NCBI GenBank assembly: GCA_003254885.1
Contig: QANT01006200.1
Span: forward strand, 17,359 to 81,358
Reading direction: 5' to 3'
DNA from: Purshia tridentata
Lineage: Eukaryota > Streptophyta > Magnoliopsida > Rosales > Rosaceae
DNA length: 64,000 nucleotides
In this document: positions 1 through 10,200 of the stretch, one piece after another
Numbering within the stretch: position 1 is the stretch's first letter
Layout of the letters: each line of letters opens with the position of its first letter
Position numbers and translations under genes: made by a program
Notes under the pieces: generated by a model
Told to the model about the DNA's origin: nothing
The model's input: only the letters and a program-made list of their open reading frames with translations
Database searches by the model: none

Positions 1-873
1 TAACCCAATTGCACTCCGTGTGCACCGAAATGACGTTTTCGTGCATTCTTAACACCCAAAGTGGTTCTTTGCGGGGTAGCACGCTAATCGAGACTTGAGA
101 CAGTGCTTCCCCATGTCTTTGATGTCGACCGAGCACGTTTTGGTAGAACTTCAACCGAATTGGACTCAGTGTGTGCCGAAATGACGTATTCCTACGTTCT
201 TCACACCTAAAGTGGTTCTTTAGGCCTAGGACGCTAATCCAAACATGAGAAAGTGCTTCCTCATGTCTTGGACTAAATGTGCATCGAAATGACGTGTTCG
301 TGCATTCTTATGACCTAAAGTTGTTATTTAGGGCTAGCACGCTAGTCGAGAAATGAGAAAGATCTTGCTCACGTCTTTCTTGCCAACCAAGCATGTTTTG
401 GTGCAACTTAAAATGAATTGGGCTTAACGTGCACCGAAAAGACATATTTGAGCATTCTTGACACCTACACTTGTTCATTTGGGCTAGAACACTAACCCAA
501 GCATGAGAAAGTGATTCTCCATGTCTTTTTTGCCAATCGAGCACGTTTTGGTGCCTCTATAAGGAAATTGGACATAGTGTGCCCCGAAATGACATATTTG
601 TGCATTTTTTACACCTAATTGGACATATTTGGGCTAGAAAGCTAATTCTAGCATGAGAAAGTGCTTCCTCGTGTGTTTCTTGGCAACTGAACATGTTTTT
701 GTGTAACTTCAACCAAAATGGACTCGAGTTGCACTTAAATGATGTATTCGTGCATTCTTAACACCCAAAGTGGTTCATTTGGGTTCGAACGCAATTTCAA
801 ACGTGAGAAGGTGGTTCCCCATGTGTTTCTTGCCATTCGAGCACGCTTAAACAAATTGGACTACCTGTGCACC

Positions 874-1775
874 GAAAAGACGTATTCATGTTTTCTTAAC
901 ACCTAAAGGAGTTCTTTAGGGCCAAAACGCTAATTGAGACATGAGAAAGTGGTTCCCCATGTCTCTTGAGCCAACCAGGCACGTTTTGGTGCAACTTTAA
1001 CCAAATTCGACTTAGTGTACACTTAAATGACGTCTTCGTGCATTCTTAGCACATAAAGTTGTTATCTAGGGCTGGCACACTAATCGAGACATGACAAAGT
1101 ACTTCCCCATGTCTTTTTTGCCATCCGGGCACGTTTCGGTGCGACCTTAAACTAATTGGACTACCTATGCACTGAATGACGTATTCGTGTATTCTTAACA
1201 CGTAGAAGAGTTCTTTAGGGCTAGAACGCTAATGGAGACATGATAAAGTGGTTCCCCATGTCTCTCGAGCCCACCAGGCACGTTTTGGTGCAACTTTAAC
1301 CAAATTCGACTTAGTGTGCACTAAAATGACGTCTTCGTGCATTCTTAGCACATAAAGTTGTTCTCTAGGGCTGGCACGTTAATCGAGACATGACAAGGTG
1401 CTTCCCATGCTTTTTTTTCCATTCGGGCACGTATTGGTGCGACCTTAAACAAATTGGACTACCTGTGCACCGAAATGACGTATTCGTGTATTGTTAACAC
1501 CTAGAGGAGTTCCTTAGGGACAGAACACTAATTGAGACATGAGAAAGTGGTTCTCCATGTCTCTCGTGCCAACCGGGCACATTTTGGTGCAACTTTAACC
1601 AAATTCGACTTAGTGTGCACTGAAATGACATTTTCGTGCGTTGTTCACGCATAAAGTTGTTCTCTAGGATTGGCACGCTAATCGAGACATAACATAGTGA
1701 TTCCCCATGCCTTTTTTGCAAACCGGGCATGTTTTGGATGATTTTGGATGAAATTAGACTGAGTGTGCACCGAAA
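874..1775 (+). repeat. Triplicated J-K monomer dimer
   Basis: Three consecutive ~300-bp dimers are visible. Each has a J monomer (the AGGAGTTCTTTAGGGCCA type) followed by a K monomer (ACATAAAGTTGTT then CTAGGGCTGGCAC). Starts are near 874, 1174 and 1474. Most other HOR copies have a single J-K pair, so this is a local expansion by two dimers, probably from unequal exchange. Confidence 0.8.
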
Positions 1776-2522
1776 TGATGTTTTCGTCCCATCTAAACAC
1801 GAAATGTGCTTCTTTTTGGCTCGAACGCTAATCGAAGCATGGGAAAGTGCTTCCCGATGTCTTTCTTGCCAACCAATAGTGTTTTGGTGCAACGTTAACC
1901 CAATTGCACTCCGGGTGCACCGAAATGACATTTTCGTGCATTCTTAACACCCAAAGTGGTTTTTTGCGGGGTAGCACGCTAATCGAGACTTGAGAAAGTA
2001 CTTCCGCATGTCTTTGATGTCGACTGAGCATGTTTTGGTGCAACTTCAACCGAATTGGACTCATTGTGCACCGAAATGACATATTCCTGCGTTCTTGACA
2101 CCTAAAGTGGTTCTTTAGGCCTAGAACGCTAAGCCAAACTTGAGAAAGTGCTTCCCGATGTCTTTCATGTCAACCAAGCACGTTTTGGTACAACTTTAAC
2201 TAAATTGTGCTTAGTGTGCACCGAAATGACATTTTCGTGCATTCTTTGCACCTAATGTGGTTCTTTTGGTCAAGAATGCCATTCGAGACATGAGAATGTG
2301 CTTCCCCTTGTCTTTCTTCCTAACCGGGCACGTTTTGATGCAACTGTAACCAAATTGTACTCAGCGTGCACCGAAATGAAGTTTTCGTTACTTCTCAATA
2401 CAAAATGTGCTTCTTGCGGGCTAGAAAAACTAATTCAAGAATGATAAAGTGCTTCTCCATGTCTTTCTTGCCAACCGAGTACGTTTTGGTGCAACTTTAA
2501 CCAAATTGCACTCAACGTGCAC

Positions 2523-2571
2523 CGAAGTGACGTTTTCGTGCAACTTTAAACAAATTGGACTAAGTGTGTAT
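2523..2571 (+). repeat. Truncated 49-bp satellite unit E (example copy)
   Basis: The first ~20 bp match the start of a normal monomer and the rest matches the end of one, so ~100 bp of middle sequence is absent. The joint lies in the motif GTGCAACTTT, where the early motif ACGTTTTCGTGCA and the late motif ACGTTTTGGTGCA of a full monomer are near-identical direct repeats. Equivalent stubs follow the D monomer in almost every cycle, for example near 9340, 11035, 13005, 15724, 18331, 21244, 28384, 30656, 34611, 37908, 43746 and 46856. It is therefore a fixed part of the HOR. Confidence 0.85.
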
Positions 2572-3341
2572 CGAAATGACGTGTTCGTGGATTCTTATGA
2601 CCTAAAGTGGTTCTTTAGGGCTAGCACGCTAATCGAGACATGAGAAAGATCTTCCCCACGTCTTTCTTGCCAACCAAGCATGTTTTGGTGCAACTTGAAA
2701 TGAATTGGGGTCATCGTGCACCGGAAAGACATATTTGAGCATTCTTGACACCTGCACTGGTTCATTTGGGCTAGAACGCTAACCCAAGCATGAGAAAGTG
2801 ATTCTCTATGTCTTTTTTGCCAATCGAGAACGTTTTGGTGCCTCTATAAGGAAATTGGACTTAGTGTGCCCTGAAATGACTTATTTGTGCATTCTTTACA
2901 CCTAAACTAGTTCATTTGGGCTAGAAAGCTAATCCAAGCATGAGAAAGTGTTTCCCCGTGTGTTTCTTGCCAACTGATCATGTTTTTGTGCAACTTCAAC
3001 CAAATTGGACTCGGGTTGCACTTAAATGATGTATTCGTGCATTCTTACCATCCAAAGTGGTTGATTTGGGTTCGAACGCAAATTCAAACGTGAGAAGGTG
3101 GTTCCCCATGTGTTTCTTGCCATTCGGGCACATTTTGGTGCGACCTTAAACAAATTGGACTACCTGTGAACCGAAATGACATATTCGTGTATTCTTAACA
3201 CTTAGAGGAGTTCTTTAGGGCCAGAACGCTAATCGAGGCAACCGAACTTGGGTCCTTATGTCTCTCGTGCCAACCAGGCACGTTTTGGCGCAACTTTCAC
3301 CAAATTAGACTTAGTGTGCACCGAAATGATGTCTCATTTGA

Positions 3342-4022
3342 ATATTTGCTACTGCCACCAAGATCTCCACCGATGGCCGCTCGCGCCCCAGGTGCTCTCA
3401 TACTCATCGGGGCTTGGCAGTTGTAGGCTTGGCTGACGACGTAGAAGAACGGAAGGAGCTCATGGGGTTTGATGTTCAATTCCAAGAGTCTGGGGAAGAA
3501 TCAGGAACCAAGCAACATGGGATAGTGATTAATAAACCTGAAGTAAATACTTTGGGAACTTTACCCCAGATCGAGAGTGTCTATTGTCAAAGATGGCTTG
3601 TTGAGGTTAATATTCAGATCCAAGGCAGTTTCCAATTCTCAACTGTGGCACTGGTTGATTCAGGTGCAGATTTGAACTACGTCCAGGAAGGCCTGGTACC
3701 TTCGAGGTACTTCACCAAGACCACCCAGACATTAAGGGCAGCTAACGGGAGAAGGATGCAAATCCAATATAAGCTACCAAATGCTGCCATATGTAGTAAT
3801 GGAGTTTGCCTACCAGTTCAATTCATCCTTGTCAAGGATCTAAAAAATTTGTGCATCCTAGGTAACACCTTCCTTCAGACTCTTTACCAAACTAATACGC
3901 TCAAAGTGGATAGTAAAGGGTTGAAGGCTAAGGTTGATGGAATAGAGGTCGTGTTTGACTTCATCCAGAGACCCCAAGCAAAGTACATAGCAGCAATCCA
4001 GCTCTTAAAAGGAAAAGAGTAG
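3342..4022 (+). pseudogene. Pararetroviral polyprotein, aspartic protease region
   Basis: The frame is open from ~3342 to a TAG at 4020-4022, with no viral start codon; it enters mid-polyprotein at the element's left edge. The active-site motif D-S-G-A-D begins at 3657, preceded by hydrophobic residues as in pepsin-like retroviral proteases. A second family signature, I-L-G-N, lies ~65 residues later near 3857. Caulimovirid proteases mature the polyprotein into coat protein and RT parts. After the TAG the same frame continues directly into RT sequence, so the stop interrupts one long frame and is not a natural gene end. The first ~25 residues are not recognisable, and sequence near 3370-3400 is unusually GC-rich compared with the rest of the element. 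Confidence 0.82.
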
Positions 4023-4799
4023 TTCCTTTGTTCCTTGAAGGAGGGATTGCGCTACAAAAGGACTGAAGAGGCGCTAAAAGTGCCAACAAATCAGAAGAAA
4101 ATTGAGCATCTAAAAGAGGTGTTCTTGCAAAAGGTCTGCGCTGACCACCCAAATGCATTCTGGGATCGAAAGCAACATTCTGTGGCTCTCCCTTACGAAC
4201 CAGGGTTCGATGAGGCCACAATGATCCCTACAAAGGTGCGACCTATCCAGTTGAATAGTGCGTTAATGGAGACATGCAAGAAAGAAATCCAGGATTTCTT
4301 GTCAAAAAAGCTGATAAGAGAAAGTAAGTCTCCATGGAGTTGCCCAACTTTCCATGTGATGAAAGCTGTTGAGATCGAAAAAGGAGTCCCAAGACTGGTA
4401 ATTAATTACAAAGCTCTAAACAAGGCTTTGAGGTAGATCAGATATCCAATCCCAAATAAGAAGGACTTACTTGGACGGCTCTACAACGCCACTATATTCT
4501 CGAAGTTTGATATGAAGTTTGGATATTGGCAAATCCAAATTCAAGAGGAAGAACTCTACAAGACAACATTCATTGTTCCATTTGGGCACTACGAATGGAA
4601 TGTCATGCCATTTGGGCTCAAAAATGCCCCCTCTGAGTTTCAAAATATCATGAATAAGGTATTCAACGCCTATTCAGAGTTTGCGATTGTTTATATTGAT
4701 GATGTGCTGATCTTCTCCAACACCTTTGATCAACACCTGAAGCACTTAAAGGGTCTTCTTAATGGTTGTGGAGAACGCAGGTTTGGTAATTTCATCTAA
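4023..4799 (+). pseudogene. Pararetroviral polyprotein, reverse transcriptase region
   Basis: This continues the protease frame. RT landmarks are, in order: the fingers segment with VRPIQLN (near 4231) and SPWSCPTF (near 4330), the palm segment YWQIQI (near 4524), PFGLKNAP (near 4612), and the catalytic box Y-I-D-D-V with aspartates at 4698-4703. In a caulimovirid this enzyme copies the pregenomic RNA into DNA in the cytoplasm. A TAG at 4434-4436 cuts the frame between fingers and palm. Near 4760 the reading shifts to the next frame, so the original frame runs into a stop at 4797. The order and spacing match the family; the breaks mean no full-length enzyme could be made. Confidence 0.88.
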
Positions 4800-5604
4800 A
4801 AAGATGGAACTATTCCAGACCAATGTCAGGTTTCTAGGCCATCATATCCACCAAGGTACTATCATTCCTATTGATAGGGCAATTGCTTTTGCTGATAAAT
4901 TTCTTGATGAATTAAAAGAGAAAACCCAGCTGCAAAGGTTCCTTGGAACTCTAAAATATATTGCTGACTTTTACAAGGATCTTGCACAAGAAAGCAAGTT
5001 GCTGTACCGAAGGCTGAAGAAGAAACCCCCAGAATGGACTGAGCAGCACATAAAAGCGGTCCAAAGACTTAAGGCCAAAGCTAAAGAGCTCTCTTGCTTG
5101 GCAATAGCAAGGCCTGAGTCCACTAAAATAGTGGAAACAGATGCCTCCGAATTGGGCTATGGTGGGATTCTAAAACAAAAAGGGCCAGACCCAAATAATG
5201 AACAGTTGGTCCGTTTCACTTTAGGAGTCTGGAACGAAGCCCAACAAAAATAGTCCACTATTAAAAAGGAAATCTTAGCCATTGTCCTGTGTGTCTCAAA
5301 GTTTCAAAGTGACCTCCTAAATCAGGAGTTCATAGTTAGAATTGACTGTAAGGCAGCCAAAGATGTCCTAAATAAGGATGTGAAGAATCTAGCGTCCAAA
5401 CAAATATTCGCTAGATGGGAAGCCATACTCTCTGCATTTGACTTCAAAATAGAATTCATAAAAGGAGAGAATAATTCTCTACCTGATTTTCTAACTAGAG
5501 AATATTTGCAGGGTAACCAAAAGGAAGAGAAGGATGAACAGGGTACAGACACAACGACAACAAAGGCGAAGGGCCATGGCCTAAGAAAACACTCGGTGGC
5601 TTAG
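4762..5604 (+). pseudogene. Pararetroviral polyprotein, RT thumb and RNase H region
   Basis: After the frameshift near 4760 the frame carries the RT connection segment (FLGHHIHQG near 4828) and then RNase H. Conserved acidic residues are visible: D in ETDASE at 5141, E in KKE at 5269, and D in RIDCKAA at 5344, with a late D in PDFLTRE near 5480. RNase H removes the RNA template during reverse transcription. A TAG at 5251-5253 breaks the frame just before the second catalytic residue. The polyprotein ends at a TAG at 5602-5604 after a Glu/Lys/Thr-rich tail. Its last ~20 bases overlap the start of the next open frame (5585), a compact arrangement typical of caulimovirids. Confidence 0.88.
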
Positions 5605-6586
5605 ACAGCCCACTAAGGAAGAGCCTAAAAGGACTCCTTTCCACCACTCCTTTGATAATTTCATCTGCATTATTGAAGAGGAGTTCAAAACACTGGAACC
5701 TAAAAAGGTTGCCAGCTCAGATTTCAAGGATCCCCTTGATCCTAAAGACGGAGCAAAGAAGAGGACATGGTATGAATCTATACTGTTTGAAACGGGTTAT
5801 GCCACCGTATTTCAAAAATTTAGCTCCAAGAAGGCTAAAATGCCTTCATTTTCTCAATTATGCATCTTAAAGGTATTGGCCTTAAAGGACTTCCTAAAGA
5901 TCTCCACAGGAGCCTCCACTCCTATGGCTAGGATTTACTTCAAGGATAAGAAGATTAATCCTCCTTTCTTCACTTACAAAGACTATACAGAAGAATGGAG
6001 ACATGTCCTAGTCATCCAAAACGAAGGCTACACCCACTCCTGGTTCATAAGATTTCAGATCTTGGAGAAACTTACATTCTTCCCGAATTGGTTCATTGCA
6101 TGGTTTTCCATTTGGGGACCAATTGATTCCATTCTCCCAAAACAGCTAAAGGAGTGCTTAACCAAGTTTGCTATGGCGAATACCAATGCTGTGCAGCCAA
6201 GGCTCATGAGCCTATGGTTCTGTGCACTGTATAATCTCTATTGGATAACCAAGTGGACCTACTCTATCTCAGGACCTGATGAGGATGAGGATAACCATCT
6301 CTGTTGGGACAAGTTCGATATATTCCATTTCCACCCATCAAAATTTAGAATAAAATGAATTAATTTGACCCAACTAGAACCACCAATAGGAAAGGATAAG
6401 GGAAAAGGAAAGAGTCTAAAAGACTCGGTAATGGAGTAGATTCAGACCCTAAAAGAAAAGAATAAAGATCTTCCCAGAGATATGCTAAAAGCATTAATCC
6501 AAGATGCCTTCTCCACTCCCGAAGAGCACTCATCAGATGAAGACTATCAGTATGTCACGGAGAGCCTTGGAAATGATGATATCTAA
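5585..6586 (+). pseudogene. Second pararetroviral open frame, unknown function
   Basis: One frame (phase of ATG 5840) is readable from just after a TAA at 5582 through to TAA 6584-6586, about 330 codons, broken only by a TGA at 6356-6358 and a TAG at 6437-6439. The first in-frame ATG is at 5840, but coherent sequence starts well upstream, with an acidic/lysine-rich stretch that includes KVASSDFKDPLDPKDGAKK. The centre is aromatic-rich with many Trp and Phe residues (for example SWFIRF and WFSIWGP). The tail is Lys-rich, then strongly acidic, ending in GNDDI. I recognise no domain. Florendovirus-like endogenous caulimovirids are known to carry a second ORF of unknown role downstream of the RT ORF, and position fits that. 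It could also be a degenerate transactivator/inclusion-body-type ORF, but I see no evidence for that. Confidence 0.6.
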
Positions 6587-6865
6587 AAGATATCCGACAA
6601 AAATAAGTGACTCCTAAAGTGAGGTGTGACTCAACCACACAATATCCAAAAAGCAGATTCTCCACTTAGTTCTTATCCTGGTGCCGCCACTAAATGCCAC
6701 ACAGTTAATAGACAGGTGGTTATTCTTCAGTTGTCTTCTTATGTTGACTCTAGAAGCCACTCACTAAGTGGGAGTCTTATCTTACTTTTTGCCTTTGTTG
6801 GCCACTTTTTTAGGCCCGTGATTCCTTTTGGTCACTTGTTTTGGCCCTTGCTTGCTAGCTTTGTG
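6587..6865 (+). promoter_or_regulatory. Pararetroviral intergenic (pregenomic RNA promoter) region
   Basis: Non-coding sequence lies between the end of the second open frame and the TATA box. Position and content fit the upstream part of a caulimovirid pregenomic-RNA promoter. No specific enhancer motif can be assigned with confidence. A short open frame here (6626-6874) has no recognisable protein features. Confidence 0.55.
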
Positions 6866-6874
6866 TATAAATAA
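6866..6874 (+). promoter_or_regulatory. TATA box of pararetroviral 35S-type promoter
   Basis: TATAAATAA is followed after ~90 bp by AATAAA. This close TATA-polyA spacing is characteristic of caulimovirid terminally redundant pregenomic transcripts. The expected transcription start would be ~30 bp downstream, near 6897. Confidence 0.7.
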
Positions 6875-6960
6875 GGAGGTTGAGCCTCAATTGTACGCAT
6901 CACTCAGAATCCTACTCTCTTACATTGTAAAACCCCACTTTGTAAAATATTCGAGTTTTC

Positions 6961-6966
6961 AATAAA
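6961..6966 (+). terminator. Polyadenylation signal of pararetrovirus
   Basis: AATAAA lies ~90 bp after the TATA box. In caulimovirids this signal is skipped at the 5' end of the pregenomic RNA and used at its 3' end, giving a short terminal redundancy. Confidence 0.65.
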
Positions 6967-7271
6967 GTTTGCAGTGTGCTTTCTTCACTAGTTTGAAGTG
7001 TGTTTGCAAACTCTTAACTGTCAGTTCTTTTATCTACTTTATGGTTTTATTACGATTTGATTTATTCATCCGTGTTAGACACCACGAAAACTATCTTCTT
7101 GTTCTTAAACACAATGTATTAGTGTCAAGACATTCCCTCCAGACCACACCTAAAACAGATCCACTCTATAACCTATTAAGAGAAGAGATCCTCAATTTAC
7201 ATGGGGAAATCGTCCATACTAAGACCCAAATCCATCTTTTCAACGAAGAATTGAAATCTTTTGCCTTCTAG
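6967..7271 (+). pseudogene. Pararetroviral leader and possible start of first polyprotein
   Basis: Sequence downstream of the polyA signal is expected to be the RNA leader followed by the N-terminus of the first polyprotein. The last ~35 codons before TAG 7269-7271 read as a charged, helix-prone stretch (PLYNLLREEILNLHGEI) that looks like real coding sequence; the codons before it look like leader read by chance. I could not find a convincing tRNA-Met primer site. The element stops a few bases later at the D-class satellite monomer. The call rests mainly on position. Confidence 0.4.
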
Positions 7272-10200
7272 CCGATCGAAATGAAGTTTTCGTTACTTCT
7301 CAACGCGAAATGTGCTACTTGCGGGCTAGAAAAACTAATTCAAGAATGATAAAGTGCTTCCCCATGTCTTTCTTGCCAACCGAGCATGTTTTGGTGCAAC
7401 TTTAACCAAATTGCACTCAGCGTGCACCGAAGTGACGTTTTCATGAAACTTTAAACAAATTGGACAAAGTGTGCATCGAAATTACATGTTCGTGCATTCT
7501 TATAACCTAAAGTGGTTCTTTAGGGCTAGCACGCTAATCGAGACATGAGAAAGATCTTCCCAATGTTTTTCTTGCCAACCAAGCATGTTTTGGTGCAACT
7601 TGAAATGAATTGGGCTCAGCGTGCACCGAAAAGACATATTTGAGCATTCTTGACACCTACACTGGTTCATTTGGGCTAGAATGCTAACCCAAGCATGAGA
7701 AAGTGATTCTTCATGTCTTTTTTTTCAATCGAGCACGTTTGGCATGCTAATCAAGACATGACAAAGTGCTTCCCCATGTGTTTCTTGTCATCCGGGCACG
7801 TTTTGGGGCGACCTTAAACAAATTGGACTACCTGTGCACCGAAATGACATATTCATGTATTCTTAACACCTAGAGGAGTTCTTTCGGGCAAGAACGCTAA
7901 TCAAGGCATGAGAAAGTGGTTCCCCATGTCTCTCGTGCCAACCCGGCACGTTTTAGTGCAACTTCAACCAAATTCGACTTAGTGTGCACTAAAATGACGT
8001 CTTCGTCCATTCTTAACAAATAAAGTTGTTCTCTAGGGCTGGCACACTAATCGAGACATGACAAAGTGCTTCCCCATGCCTTTTTTGCCATCCGGGAACG
8101 TTTTGGTGCGACCTTAAACAAATTGGACTACTTGTGCACCGAAATGACGTACTCGTGCATTCTTAACACCTAGAGGAGTTCTTTAGGGCCAGAACGCTAA
8201 TCGAGACATGAGAAAGTGGTTCCCCTTGTCGCTCGTGCCAACCAAGCATGTTTTGGTGCAACTTTAACCAAATTCGACTTAGTCTGCACTAAAATGACGT
8301 TTTCTTGCATTCTCCACACATAAAGTTGTTCTCTAAGGTTGGCACGCTAATGAGAAAGTGCTTCCCCACGCCTTTTTTGCAAACCAGGCATGTTTTGGTT
8401 CATTTTAGATTAAATTAGACTGAGTGTGCACCGAAATGATGTTTTCGTCCCATCTAAACACGAAATGTGCTTCTTTTTGGCTCAAACACTAATCGAACCA
8501 TGGGAAAGTGCTTCCCCATGTCTTTCTTGCCAACCAATATTGTTTTGGTGCAATGTTAACCCAATTGCACTCTGTGGGCACCGAAATGACGTTGTCGTGC
8601 ATTCTTAACACCCAAAGTGGTTCTTTGCGGGGTACCACGCTAATCGAGACATGAGAAAGTGCTTCTCCATGTCTTTGATGTCGACCAAGAACGTTTTGGT
8701 ACAACTTCAACCGAATTGGACTCGGTGTGCGCCGAGATGACATATTCCTGCATTCTTCACACCTAAAGTGGTTCTTGAGGCCTAGAACGCTAATCCAAAT
8801 AGGAGAAAGTGCTTCCCCATGTCTTTCTTGTCAACCGAAAGAACGTTTTGGTACAACTTCAACCGAATTGGACTTGGTGTGCGCCGAGATGACATATTCT
8901 TGCATTCTTCACATCTAAAGTGGTTCTTGAGACCTAGAACGCTAATCCAAACAGGAGAAAGTGCTTTCCCATGTCTTTCTTGTCAACCGAGCACGTTTTG
9001 GTCCAACTTTAACTAAATTGTGCTCAGTATGCACCGAAATGACTTTTTTGTGCATTCTTATCACCTAAAGTGGTTCTTTTGGTCAAGAACGCCATTCGGA
9101 ACATGAGAAAGTGCTTCCCCATGTCTTTCTTCCCAATTGGGCACGTTTTGGTGCTAGTTGGACGAAGTTACACTGAGTATGCACCGAAATGGAGTTTTCG
9201 TTACTTCTCAACACGAAATGTGCTTCTTCGGGCTAGAAAAACTAATTCAAGAATGATAAAGTGCTTCTCCATGCCTTTCTTGTTAACCGAGCACGTTTTG
9301 GTGCAACTTTAACCAAAATGCACTCAGCGTGCACCGAAGTGACGTTTTCTTGCAACTTTAAACAAATTGGACTAAGCGTGCATCGAAATGACGTGTTCGT
9401 GCATTTTTAAGACCTAAAGTGGTTCTTTAAGGCTAGCACGCTAATCGAGACATGAGAAAGATCTTCCCCACACCTTTCTTGCCAACCAAGCATGTTTTGG
9501 TGTAACTTGAAATGAATTGGGCTCAGCATGCACCGAAAGGACATATTGGAGCATTCTTGACACCTACACTGGTTCATTTGGGCTAGAACGCTAACCCAAG
9601 CATAAGAAAGTGATTCTCCATGTCGTTTTTGCCCATCGAGCACATTTTGGTGCGCCTATAACAAAATTGGACTTAGTGTGCCTCGAAATGACTTATTTGT
9701 GCATTGTTTACACCTAAAGTAGTTCATTTGGGCTAGAAGGCTAACCCAAGCATGAGAAAGTGCTTCCCCGTGTGTTTCTTGCCAACCGAACATGTTTTTG
9801 TGCAAGTTCAACCAAATTGGACTCGGGTTGCACTTAAATGATGTAGTTGTGCATTCTTAACACCTAAAGTGCTTCATTTGGGTTCGCACGCAAATTCAAA
9901 CGTGAGAAGGTGGTTCCCCATATGTTTCCTGCTATCCGGGCACGTTTTTGTGCGACCTTAAACAAATTGTACTACCTGTGCACTGAAATGACGTATTTGT
10001 GTATTCTTTACACCTAGAGGAGTTCTTTAGGGCTAGAACGCTAATCGAGGCATGAGAAAGTGGTTCCCCATGTCTCTCGTGCAAACCAAGCATCTTTTGG
10101 TGCAACTTTCACCAAATTCGACTTAGTGTGCACTGAAATGACATCTTCGTGCATTCTTTACACATAAAGTTGTTCTCTAGGGATGGCACGCTATTCGAGA

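Larger units (their letters stand above)
1..3336 (+). repeat. Satellite array, ~150-bp monomers in ~1.7-kb HOR (segment 1)
   Basis: Head-to-tail monomers begin at a recurrent CGAAATGACG-like core. Successive cores lie at about 27, 178, 286, 436, 586, 736, 874, 1024, 1174, 1324, 1474, 1626, 1776 and 1926, so the period is ~150 bp with one 108-bp truncated unit. Neighbouring monomers differ clearly in their middle section, and the same order of variants returns after ~1.9 kb: the A-class unit containing TTTGCGGGGTAGCACGC is at ~60 and ~1970. This segment holds one complete cycle and most of a second, ending within a K-class monomer where the pararetrovirus begins. The first cycle lacks C, D and most of E, and carries three J-K dimers. 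No gene is present. Short open frames on both strands are by-products of a period divisible by three. Confidence 0.95.
3337..7274 (+). mobile_element. Endogenous pararetrovirus (Caulimoviridae) fragment, degenerate
   Basis: A non-satellite block of ~3.9 kb holds, in order: a retroviral-type aspartic protease, a reverse transcriptase with a YIDD box, an RNase H, a second open frame of unknown function, and an intergenic region with a TATA box and AATAAA signal spaced as in caulimovirid 35S-type promoters. A leader and a possible start of the first polyprotein follow. No integrase, LTR or target duplication is seen, which fits a caulimovirid and not an LTR retrotransposon. RNase H sequence and the two-frame layout recall petuvirus/florendovirus-like endogenous caulimovirids; genus is an inference. 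Movement and coat protein regions are absent, so the copy is partial and circularly permuted relative to a viral genome. Several in-frame stops and a frameshift make it non-functional. Both flanks are satellite: K class on the left, D class on the right. Confidence 0.88.

Noticed and set aside
1494-1931. 145-codon minus-strand open frame and the dozens of similar 60-125 codon frames on both strands throughout 1-53.7 kb
   Set aside because: All are translations of the satellite with a 50-residue period. They start and stop wherever individual monomers mutate and match no protein family.
6626-6874. 82-codon frame upstream of the viral TATA box
   Set aside because: Falls in the promoter region, ends in the TATA box itself and has no coding features.
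3337-7274. Interpretation of the RT-bearing insert as an LTR retrotransposon
   Set aside because: No LTRs, primer site, integrase or target duplication. The protease-RT-RNase H order followed by a second frame and TATA/polyA module fits a caulimovirid better.
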